Positions 34,297 through 40,896 of a DNA stretch of 64,000 bases are shown here, one piece after another (the stretch's first letter is position 1; every line of letters starts with the position of its first letter). Source of the DNA: UBA11090 sp035560555. Its GTDB lineage: Bacteria > Spirochaetota > Spirochaetia > Treponematales > Rectinemataceae. The notes below the pieces were generated by a model. The model was not told the DNA's origin. It saw nothing but the letters and a program-made list of their open reading frames with translations, and made no database searches. Location of the stretch: the NCBI GenBank assembly GCA_035560555.1, contig DATMZF010000054.1, positions 62,001-126,000 of the forward strand. Reading direction: 5' to 3'. The position numbers and the translations under genes were made by a program.

Positions 34297-35516
34297 AATG
34301 GCTCTACCGCTGCCCGGCTTGCGGCGCCACATACGCGATTGAGCCCGGACGTTACCTCTGCGATGTATGCGCCAGGAAAAACAAGCCGGGCATTCCCCTG
34401 GAAGGCGTCCTCGAATGCGTATGGGAGAGGGAAGCGGGCGACCCGCCCGCCGGAGGCGCTTCCCCCTGCGGACTTGGGATGGCCGGAATTCCCCTGCCCG
34501 TCGAGGCCGAATCTTTCCCGCCGCTGCCGGTTGGCGAAACGCCGCTCTGGCAACCGTCTAGACTCCGCGAAGCCCTCAGGGTTCCAAACCTTTATCTGAA
34601 AGACGACACCTGCAATCCCTCGGGCTCCTACAAGGACAGGGCAAGCTGGCTCGTGGCGGCTTTCGCGCGCAAGTTCGGGCTCAAGGAAATCGCCCTCGCT
34701 TCCACGGGCAACGCCGCCTCGAGCATGGCCTGCGTGGGAGCGGCCGCCGGCCTCAAGGTAACCGTCTTCCTGCCGGCCTCCGCGCCGGCGGCCAAACGCG
34801 TCCAGGTCCTCCAGTACGGCGCCGAATTGCGCGAGGTCCAGGGCACCTACGACCAGGCCTTCGACGAATCCCTCGCCTATTCGGCGGCCTCAGGCGTCCT
34901 CTCGCGGAACACCGCCTACAACCCCCTCACTATCGAAGGGAAAAAAACGGCCAGCTTCGAGATCGCCCGGGATTTGGGGCGCGCGCTGGCGCCCGCTTCC
35001 CGCGCTGACGCCGTCGCCACCTACATCGCCCCCGATCACGTCTTCGTGCCCACGGGCGACGGCGTCATCCTGGCCGGCGTCATCAAGGGCTTCGAGGATA
35101 TGCTCAGGCTGGGCCTCACCACAAAAATGCCGACCTTCTGGACCGCCCAGGCCGAAGGCTCCAGCGCCATCGCGCGCGCCCTCGCGACGGGCGGCTTCGA
35201 GGAGCGCCCCTCCGACACTATCGCCGACTCGATCTCCGTCGACGTTCCGCGCAACGGCGGCTTCGTCCTCGCCAAATTGAGGAAGTACGGCGGCAAGGGC
35301 GTAACCGTCAACGACGAGGAAATCCTCGCCGCCCAGCGTATGCTCTCCTCCATGTCCGGCCTCTTCGCGGAACCCTCGAGCGCCTGCGCCTTCGCCTGTT
35401 ACCTCAAGGCGAAAGCCTCCATACCCCGAGACGAATCCGTCGTCGTCATGCTCACTGGCTCGGGTCTCAAGGACATAAAGAGCGCCGCGAAGGCGGTGGG
35501 AGCGCGGCTCTCGTAA
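34293..35516 (+). CDS. Threonine-synthase-like PLP enzyme with N-terminal Zn-ribbon
   Basis: A 407-residue fold-type II PLP enzyme. It opens with a zinc-ribbon-like CPACGATYAIEPGRYLCDVC (Cys pairs at about residues 6, 9, 22 and 25). The PLP Lys sits in CNPSGSYKDRAS (about 111-122), the cofactor phosphate is bound near STGNAASSMAC (about 139), and FVPTGDGVILAG and SEPSSACAFA-like segments follow. The start is GTG at 34293, overlapping the ygeY stop. Threonine synthases with this ribbon are common, but no homoserine pathway genes are nearby. Placement in the purine cluster, at the position where ygeX would be expected, suggests an ammonia-lyase type reaction. It is not a recognisable YgeX. A strong terminator follows. 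Confidence 0.8.
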   Translation: MKWLYRCPACGATYAIEPGRYLCDVCARKNKPGIPLEGVLECVWEREAGDPPAGGASPCGLGMAGIPLPVEAESFPPLPVGETPLWQPSRLREALRVPNLYLKDDTCNPSGSYKDRASWLVAAFARKFGLKEIALASTGNAASSMACVGAAAGLKVTVFLPASAPAAKRVQVLQYGAELREVQGTYDQAFDESLAYSAASGVLSRNTAYNPLTIEGKKTASFEIARDLGRALAPASRADAVATYIAPDHVFVPTGDGVILAGVIKGFEDMLRLGLTTKMPTFWTAQAEGSSAIARALATGGFEERPSDTIADSISVDVPRNGGFVLAKLRKYGGKGVTVNDEEILAAQRMLSSMSGLFAEPSSACAFACYLKAKASIPRDESVVVMLTGSGLKDIKSAAKAVGARLS

Positions 35517-35533
35517 AGCGGCGGCGCAGACAT

Positions 35534-35570
35534 AAAAAAAGCGGTCATCGATTTCCGATGACCGCTTTTT
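35534..35570. terminator. Bidirectional Rho-independent terminator
   Basis: AAAAAAAGCGGTCATCG (from 35534) pairs with CGATGACCGCTTTTT (35556-35570) around a short ATTTC-type loop. A run of A on one side and T on the other makes it work in both directions. It separates the plus-strand purine operon from the convergent DUF134-NifX gene ending at 35584. Confidence 0.93.
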
Positions 35571-35583
35571 CATGAAGCGAAAA

Positions 35584-36258
35584 TCAATGCGCGCACTCAT
35601 GCCCGGGTTCGCCATGGCCCGCGCAGCCAAGGCCCGAATCGGCGAGCGTACCCTTCGCGAAAGCTTCCGCGGCCGCCTTGGCCGAACCCGAAGCCCCGCG
35701 CGTCACGATAATTCCCTGAGAGCCCAAAACGCGGACGGCTCCTTCTCCCATGTTGCCCGCCACGAGATGGGTAACCCCCGATTTCGCGAGAATTGAAGCC
35801 ACGCCTGACTTGCAGCCGCATCCCTCGAGCGACGGTATGGACTGTTCTTGCACAAGCGCGTCGTTCTCGACGCGAAAAATGAGGAATTCCTCGCAGTGGC
35901 CGAAATGCTCGTCCACAAGCCCATCCCGTGAAGGTACCGCTATTTTCATGATCGTTTCTCCTTGTTCTCGTATGGTGATTTCGCCGCCCTCGATCCGCAG
36001 GGTTTTTCCGTTCAATATCGCGTCGGCGACCTTGCGCCGCGCGGCTTCCACGATCCGGCCGAAAGTCTGCCGCGATACGCCCATGGAACGCGCGGCCGCC
36101 TCCTGGTAGAGTCCCTCATAGTCGGCGAGCCTGAGCGCCTCGGCCTCGTCGAAGCCCAGTATGATTTCCTCCACTCCGCGGGCGGGGATGCCGGCGGGCT
36201 TCATCACCCGCGAGGGAAGAGGGGCGCCAAGACGGCGTTCGCTGACCGGACGTGGCAT
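35584..36258 (-). CDS. DUF134 regulator fused to a NifX/NafY-like dinitrogenase cofactor domain
   Basis: A 224-residue two-domain protein. The N-terminal part (about 1-95) is DUF134: it has MPRPVSERRLG, an AEALRLADYEGLYQEAAA region and a helix-turn-helix GVSRQTFGRIVEAARRKVADA, so DNA binding is likely. From about residue 104 a NifX/NafY-type Fe-Mo cofactor-binding domain follows (MKIAVPSRDGLVDEHFGHCEEFLIF, CGCKSGVASILAKSGVTHLVAGNMGEGAV). It ends with a Cys/His-rich tail (GCAGHGEPGHECAH) that could bind metal. Such proteins may sense or carry a metallocluster. It lies 9 bases after the Mrp gene and shares its promoter. No nitrogenase genes are seen. Confidence 0.88.
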   Translation of the reverse strand: MPRPVSERRLGAPLPSRVMKPAGIPARGVEEIILGFDEAEALRLADYEGLYQEAAARSMGVSRQTFGRIVEAARRKVADAILNGKTLRIEGGEITIREQGETIMKIAVPSRDGLVDEHFGHCEEFLIFRVENDALVQEQSIPSLEGCGCKSGVASILAKSGVTHLVAGNMGEGAVRVLGSQGIIVTRGASGSAKAAAEAFAKGTLADSGLGCAGHGEPGHECAH

Positions 36259-36267
36259 GAAATTCTC

Positions 36268-37083
36268 CTATCGGGGTTCCTTCCCGGCCTGAGCGGGACT
36301 TCCGGAAAGGCTAGTGATGGCGAGTTCCACCTCGTTCGCTATCAGATCGGCTTCCTTTCGCGCTTTTTCCGAAATCACCGACCAGCGGATGGATCGCGCC
36401 TGGGCGATTTCCTTTCTCCAGGGAAGACTCGCTATGAGGGGCAGGCCCATCCGCGCGGCCCCGATCTCGCTTCCGTCATCGAACAACGAGACCTTCTCTC
36501 CGCAGGAGGGGCAGACCAGCGTTCTCATGTTCTCGACGATGCCGAGGACAGGCACCTTCAGCATGGCCGCCATCTTTACCGATTTCGAAACGATCATCGA
36601 CACATAGTCCTGCGGCGTGCCGACCACGACGATCCCCGAGAAAGGAAGGGTTTGCAATGCCGTGAGGGCCACGTCCGATGTGCCCGGGGGAAAATCGACG
36701 ATGAGATAATCCAGCTCGCCCCAATCGGTATCCTCCCAGAACTGCTCGATCGCCTTCCCGAGAAGAGGGCCTCGCCAGATCACCGGCGCGTCCTCATCAT
36801 CGTTGAGAAGATTGATCGAAAGCACCTTGATGCCTTCCTCGTTGACGATGGGGTATAGCTTTTGGCCGTCCGATTCGGCTCGGAAGGAATCGACGCCCAG
36901 AAGCCTCGGCAGACTCGGCCCCGTGATGTCGGCGTCGAGGACTCCGACCTTTCTGCCTTTGGCCGCGAGCGATTCCGCCAGCAGCACCGCCACGGTGGAT
37001 TTGCCGACGCCGCCTTTTCCGCTCATGACGCCCACAACCCGCTTTATCGCGGGATTCCGCTTTTTCTCGGGAACCAGATCCAT
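36268..37083 (-). CDS. Mrp/NBP35 family ATP-binding Fe-S cluster carrier
   Basis: A 271-residue deviant-Walker P-loop ATPase of the Mrp/ApbC family, which carries and transfers Fe-S clusters. It has VVGVMSGKGGVGKSTVAVLL (residues about 16-35), DADITGPSLPRLLG (about 50-63), LIVDFPPGTSDVAL (about 134) and the VENMRTLVCPSCG segment (about 187-199), whose CxxC pair binds the bridging cluster. AAGGAG precedes the ATG by eight bases. Co-transcription with the DUF134-NifX gene suggests assembly or delivery of a metallocluster, perhaps for the Fe-S-rich YgfK and molybdenum hydroxylases encoded on both sides. Confidence 0.92.
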   Translation of the reverse strand: MDLVPEKKRNPAIKRVVGVMSGKGGVGKSTVAVLLAESLAAKGRKVGVLDADITGPSLPRLLGVDSFRAESDGQKLYPIVNEEGIKVLSINLLNDDEDAPVIWRGPLLGKAIEQFWEDTDWGELDYLIVDFPPGTSDVALTALQTLPFSGIVVVGTPQDYVSMIVSKSVKMAAMLKVPVLGIVENMRTLVCPSCGEKVSLFDDGSEIGAARMGLPLIASLPWRKEIAQARSIRWSVISEKARKEADLIANEVELAITSLSGSPAQAGKEPR

Positions 37084-37129
37084 AGCGCGACTCCTTATCG
37101 GTTCATATCGATATTATTGTCATATGCTC

Positions 37130-37158
37130 ATAATGAAGTGATCGAAAGACATTGTCAA
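37130..37158 (-). promoter_or_regulatory. Promoter of the mrp/DUF134-NifX operon
   Basis: On the minus strand a perfect TTGACA (37158-37153) is followed after 17 bases by CATTAT (37135-37130), four of six consensus. The predicted start near 37123 leaves a 40-base leader before the Mrp ATG. The surrounding AT-rich sequence differs sharply from the GC-rich genes and contains CATATG, a possible operator half. Confidence 0.55.
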
Positions 37159-37165
37159 GTTGCCC

Positions 37166-37194
37166 TGTAAAATTTCTGGAATGCGTCGTATACT
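37166..37194 (+). promoter_or_regulatory. Weak candidate promoter for the second purine block
   Basis: TATACT (37189-37194, five of six consensus) has TGTAAA 17 bases upstream (37166-37171), a poor -35 box. It lies back to back with the mrp promoter. Transcription from here would begin near 37201, at the base of the GC-rich stem-loop. Confidence 0.35.
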
Positions 37195-37201
37195 ATCCGA
37201 G

Positions 37202-37227
37202 CCGCGGGCAGCCCTCGCCGCCCGCGG
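37202..37227 (+). promoter_or_regulatory. GC-rich stem-loop in the leader of the PLP-enzyme gene
   Basis: CCGCGGGC (37202-37209) and GCCCGCGG (37220-37227) form a perfect 8-bp stem with a 10-base loop. It ends about 19 bases before the AAAGGAG ribosome site of the gene at 37259. There is no T run after it, so it is more likely an mRNA-stabilising or regulatory leader structure than a terminator. Confidence 0.5.
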
Positions 37228-37258
37228 TCTTCCATCACGCGTTTCAAAGGAGCCGCCG

Positions 37259-38716
37259 ATGATCGACCTTAACGTTAACGAAACTCAAAGAAAGAAAAAT
37301 ATCCAGCGATGCAGGGAAAAAGGCATCCTCCTTCCCACCTATGCCCAGATGAGGGATCCGGCCAAGATTCCCGCCTCGGTGAAGAAAGAACTGTCCGGCA
37401 TCGGCCTCTGGGACGTCCATCCCCGCAACCTTTTCCGCGTCAATTGGCACAACGCCCCCGTCGAAAAGGGCGGCGGCTTCGACGGCGTCAATTTCCTCGA
37501 GATTCCGCGCGCCATCACGGGCACGAAGGCCCGCATCATCGGCCTCGTCGGAAAATGGTTCCCCACGGGAGCGCACAAGGTCGGCGCGGCCTATTCCTGC
37601 CTGGTGCCCGAACTCGTCACCGGCCGGTTCGACCCGACGACGAAGAAGGCCGTCTGGCCCTCGACCGGCAACTACTGCAGGGGCGGCGCCTATATCTCCC
37701 GCCTTCTCTCCTGCCCCTCGATCGCCATCCTCCCCGCGGGCATGAGCCGCGAGCGCTTCGAATGGCTCAAGACCATGGCCGAGGAAGTGATCGCGACCCC
37801 CGGCTGCGAATCCAACGTCAAGGAAATCTTCGACAAGTGCATAGAACTTGAGCGGACGCGCCCCGACGCCGTCATCTTCAACCAGTTCGACCAGCTGCCC
37901 AACAATCTCTGGCACTATCAGGTCACGGGGCCGGCCATGGCCGAAGTCTTCGCGAAGGTGGCCAGGCCGGGCGACCATGTGGCTGGCGCCGTCCTTTCCT
38001 CGGGATCAGCCGGCACCCTCGGCTCGGGCTCCTACCTGCGCGACCACTTCCCCGGCGCCAAGGTCGCCGTGGCCGAAGCCCTCCAGTGCCCGACCATCCT
38101 CGAGAACGGGTTCGGCGACCACCGCATCGAGGGCATCGGCGACAAGCATATTCCATGGATCCACAATCTGCGCGACACCGACGCCGCGATCGGCGTCGAC
38201 GACGAACTGCCCATCCGCTTCATCCGCCTCTTCAACGAGAAAGCGGGCCGCGAGGCCCTCGTCGCCGCGGGAGCCGATCCCGAAGCCGTGGCCCAGCTGG
38301 GACTCCTCGGCATCTCGGGCGTCGGCAACCTCATCGGCGCGATCAAGATGGCGAAATACTACGAAATGGACGAGCACGATGTCGTCTTCACCATGTTCAC
38401 CGACTCCATGGCCATGTACCAGTCCAGGCTCGACGAGCTCAACGCGGAGCGCGGCCCCTACGGCCAGCGCCAGTCCGACAAGGATCAGGACAGGCTCGCC
38501 GGAATTTCCGTGGACCATGTGTTCGAACTCTCGCAGGTGGACAAGCGCCGCGTCCACAACCTCAAATACTTTACCTGGATCGAGCAGCAGGGCAAGGACC
38601 TGGCAGAACTCAGGGCGCAGTGGGACGACCATCGAAATTACTGGGACGGTCTCCACGCCCAGGTTGAAGCGTTGGACGATCTCATCGACGAGTTCAACGC
38701 GGAGGTTATGCGGTGA
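37259..38716 (+). CDS. Fold-type II PLP-dependent enzyme of uncertain reaction (cysteine synthase/TrpB-like)
   Basis: A 485-residue cytoplasmic enzyme. The PLP Lys is probably in WFPTGAHKVGAAYSC (about residues 102-116), which resembles the GAHK loop of tryptophan synthase beta. WPSTGNYCRGGAYIS (about 136) lies at the substrate-binding position and SGSAGTLGSGSYLRDHF (about 247-263) looks like the glycine loop for the PLP phosphate. The C-terminal 120 residues (MFTDSMAMYQSRLDEL onward) are unlike threonine or cysteine synthases. ATG at 37259 has AAAGGAG six bases upstream. It leads the 8-oxoguanine deaminase, ygfM, xdhD and ygeW genes, overlapping the next by GTGA. It may do the deaminating lyase step for which E. 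coli uses YgeX; this is inference. Confidence 0.75.
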   Translation: MIDLNVNETQRKKNIQRCREKGILLPTYAQMRDPAKIPASVKKELSGIGLWDVHPRNLFRVNWHNAPVEKGGGFDGVNFLEIPRAITGTKARIIGLVGKWFPTGAHKVGAAYSCLVPELVTGRFDPTTKKAVWPSTGNYCRGGAYISRLLSCPSIAILPAGMSRERFEWLKTMAEEVIATPGCESNVKEIFDKCIELERTRPDAVIFNQFDQLPNNLWHYQVTGPAMAEVFAKVARPGDHVAGAVLSSGSAGTLGSGSYLRDHFPGAKVAVAEALQCPTILENGFGDHRIEGIGDKHIPWIHNLRDTDAAIGVDDELPIRFIRLFNEKAGREALVAAGADPEAVAQLGLLGISGVGNLIGAIKMAKYYEMDEHDVVFTMFTDSMAMYQSRLDELNAERGPYGQRQSDKDQDRLAGISVDHVFELSQVDKRRVHNLKYFTWIEQQGKDLAELRAQWDDHRNYWDGLHAQVEALDDLIDEFNAEVMR

Positions 38717-40071
38717 TACTCCTCCGGAACTGCTTCAGGGTGCTCGCCGCCGACGCCGAACTATCGGGCGTCGATATCCTCGTCGATAAAAATCGCATAA
38801 CGCGAATAGGAACGAACGTAGTCGCTCCCGCGGGAGCCGATGTCGTCGACGCGTCGCGCCATGTCGTCCTTCCGGGTCTCGTCAACACACATCACCATTT
38901 CTACCAGACGCTGACGCGCAACCTGCCCGCCGTGCAGAACGCGAAGCTCTTCGACTGGCTTCTCTATCTCTACGAAATCTGGAAGCACCTCGATCCCGAA
39001 GCCGTCTACTGGTCCTCGATGCTCGCGATGGCCGAACTCGCCAAGACGGGCTGCACTCTCACCACCGACCATCATTACCTCTACCCAGAAGGTTTCGGCG
39101 ACGACATACCGGCGCTGCAGTTCAAGGCGGCCGCCGACCTGGGCCTGCGCTTCGCGCCGACGAGGGGCTCGATGAGCCGTTCGAAGAAAGACGGCGGGCT
39201 TCCCCCCGATTCCACCGTCCAGGACGAGGACGAGATTCTCGCGCACAGCGAGGCGACGATACGGCGCTTCCACGACCCGGCCCCCGATTCGATGCGGAAG
39301 GTAGCCCTCGCCCCCTGCTCGCCCTTCTCGGTGTCCGAGGATTTGATGCGCCGCAGCGCCGAACTTGCGCGCAAGTTCGGCGCTCGCCTTCACACCCACC
39401 TCGCCGAGACGAGCGACGAGGAAGCCTACTGCGTGCAGATGTACGGCAGGCGGCCCCTCAAACTCATGGAGGACTGCGGCTTCGTCGGCCCCGACGTCTG
39501 GTTCGCCCACGGCATCTTCTTCAACGACGAGGAACTCGATCTCCTCGCGAAAACGAAAACCGGCATCGCCCACTGCCCCTCCTCGAACATGAGGCTGGGC
39601 TCCGGAATCTGCCGGGTTCGCGAGATGATCGACCGCGGCATTCCCGTCGGCCTCGCCGTCGACGGCTCGGCCTCGAACGACTCCTCCGACATGCTGGGCG
39701 AGACGCGGCAGGCCCTGCTGCTGCAGCGCGTCCGCTATGGGTCGGCCGGCATCACGGCCCGGGAAGTGCTGAATATCGCCACGAAGGGCGGCGCCAACCT
39801 CCTCGGCTACGAAGAGGCCGGGGTCATCCGCGAGGGCGCCCTCGCCGACCTCGCCCTCTTCGACGTCATGAAGCTCGAATACGTGGGCGCCCTGTCGGAT
39901 CCGGTCGCCGCGCTTCTCTTCTCGGGCTATAACCACGGCGTCGATCATTTGATCGTGAACGGCCGCTTCGTCGTGCGCGGCGGCCGGCTTCGCGGGGCCG
40001 ACGAGGAACTGATCCGCGTCAACGCCGACAAAGCGGCCCGCCGGCTCTATGCGTCCGCGGGCATCCTGTAG
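38713..40071 (+). CDS. 8-oxoguanine deaminase
   Basis: A 452-residue amidohydrolase-superfamily deaminase. It contains LVNTHHHFYQTLTRNLPAVQ (about residues 56-75), LTTDHHYLYPEGFGDD, CSPFSVSEDLM (about 202), LHTHLAETSDEEAYC (about 227-241), WFAHGIFFND and LAVDGSASNDSSDM (about 315). This set, particularly HHHFYQTLTR and the SNDSSDM loop, is typical of 8-oxoguanine deaminase (EC 3.5.4.32), which makes uric acid, and of closely related hydroxyatrazine-type hydrolases. GTG at 38713 overlaps the PLP gene stop. Its place just before an XdhD-type molybdenum hydroxylase suggests it removes the amino group from 8-hydroxylated guanine. Confidence 0.88.
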   Translation: MILLRNCFRVLAADAELSGVDILVDKNRITRIGTNVVAPAGADVVDASRHVVLPGLVNTHHHFYQTLTRNLPAVQNAKLFDWLLYLYEIWKHLDPEAVYWSSMLAMAELAKTGCTLTTDHHYLYPEGFGDDIPALQFKAAADLGLRFAPTRGSMSRSKKDGGLPPDSTVQDEDEILAHSEATIRRFHDPAPDSMRKVALAPCSPFSVSEDLMRRSAELARKFGARLHTHLAETSDEEAYCVQMYGRRPLKLMEDCGFVGPDVWFAHGIFFNDEELDLLAKTKTGIAHCPSSNMRLGSGICRVREMIDRGIPVGLAVDGSASNDSSDMLGETRQALLLQRVRYGSAGITAREVLNIATKGGANLLGYEEAGVIREGALADLALFDVMKLEYVGALSDPVAALLFSGYNHGVDHLIVNGRFVVRGGRLRGADEELIRVNADKAARRLYASAGIL

Positions 40072-40080
40072 GAAAACCAT

Positions 40081-40896
40081 ATGGTAAAAGCATATTTCAG
40101 GCCGAAAACCGCCGGGGAAGCGCTCGAACTGCTCTCGAGCGAAGAGGGCGCCGTCCTCCTGGCCGGCGGCACCTACCTCATGACATCCCAATTCGCCGAA
40201 CGCCCCATGACCGCGATCGCGATCATGAACCTCGTCCCGAAGGGAATCGAGCGTCATGGCGACAGGATCATCATTGGCGCCGGCGCGACTTTCCAGGACA
40301 TCGCCGACTCAGCCTTGCTTCCAACCGCGCTTCGCGAGGCGGCCCTCAGCATGGCCGACAGGAACATCAGGAACAGGGCGACGATAGGCGGCAACATAGG
40401 CGCCGACAAATCCTGCTCCAGCCTCCTGCCCTTCCTCCTCGTGGCCGAAGCGCGTTACAGCCGCGCCCAGGCCCCCGCCCTCACGGCGGCTGAATGGCAG
40501 GCGGCCGACCCGGCCGAAAAGGGATTGATCGCCGGTATCGAATTCGAACTGCCCGCGTCGCGCCGCTTCGCCGTCGGACGTTACGCCCGCACCTCCTGCG
40601 ACGTGGCCGTCCTCACCTGCGCCGCGTCGGCCGAGGTCGTGAACGAAGGCCCATCTCCTCGCGGACTGAGCCACCTGCGCATCGCCATGGGCGGCCTTTC
40701 GCCTCACGCGCGCCGCTTCCCAGAACTGGAAAGCCTCTTTGAGGGCGTGCCGCTGCCGGACATAGCCGCGATCGAGGCCGCAGCCGCGCCCCGCTTCGCT
40801 CCCGTCGACGATGTGAGGGGCGGCGCGGCCTTCAAGCGCCTCAGGGCGGCAGCCCTCCTCGCCGATGTGCTTTTCTCGCTGGAGGCCTCCCTATGA
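40081..40896 (+). CDS. ygfM: YgfM-like FAD-binding subunit of a molybdenum hydroxylase
   Basis: A 271-residue CO-dehydrogenase-flavoprotein-family subunit. It starts VKAYFRPKTAGEALELL and has LLAGGTYLMTSQF (about residues 24-36) for FAD binding and NRATIGGNIGADKSCSSLLPFLL (about 98-120), in which the usual SPxxD of the second FAD loop is replaced by KSCSS. A C-terminal flavoprotein domain follows (RYARTSCDVAVLTCA, MGGLSPHARRFPELE). E. coli YgfM next to XdhD has the same size and role. It should bring electrons from the XdhD-like subunit, whose gene overlaps by ATGA, to an acceptor. Confidence 0.87.
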   Translation: MVKAYFRPKTAGEALELLSSEEGAVLLAGGTYLMTSQFAERPMTAIAIMNLVPKGIERHGDRIIIGAGATFQDIADSALLPTALREAALSMADRNIRNRATIGGNIGADKSCSSLLPFLLVAEARYSRAQAPALTAAEWQAADPAEKGLIAGIEFELPASRRFAVGRYARTSCDVAVLTCAASAEVVNEGPSPRGLSHLRIAMGGLSPHARRFPELESLFEGVPLPDIAAIEAAAAPRFAPVDDVRGGAAFKRLRAAALLADVLFSLEASL

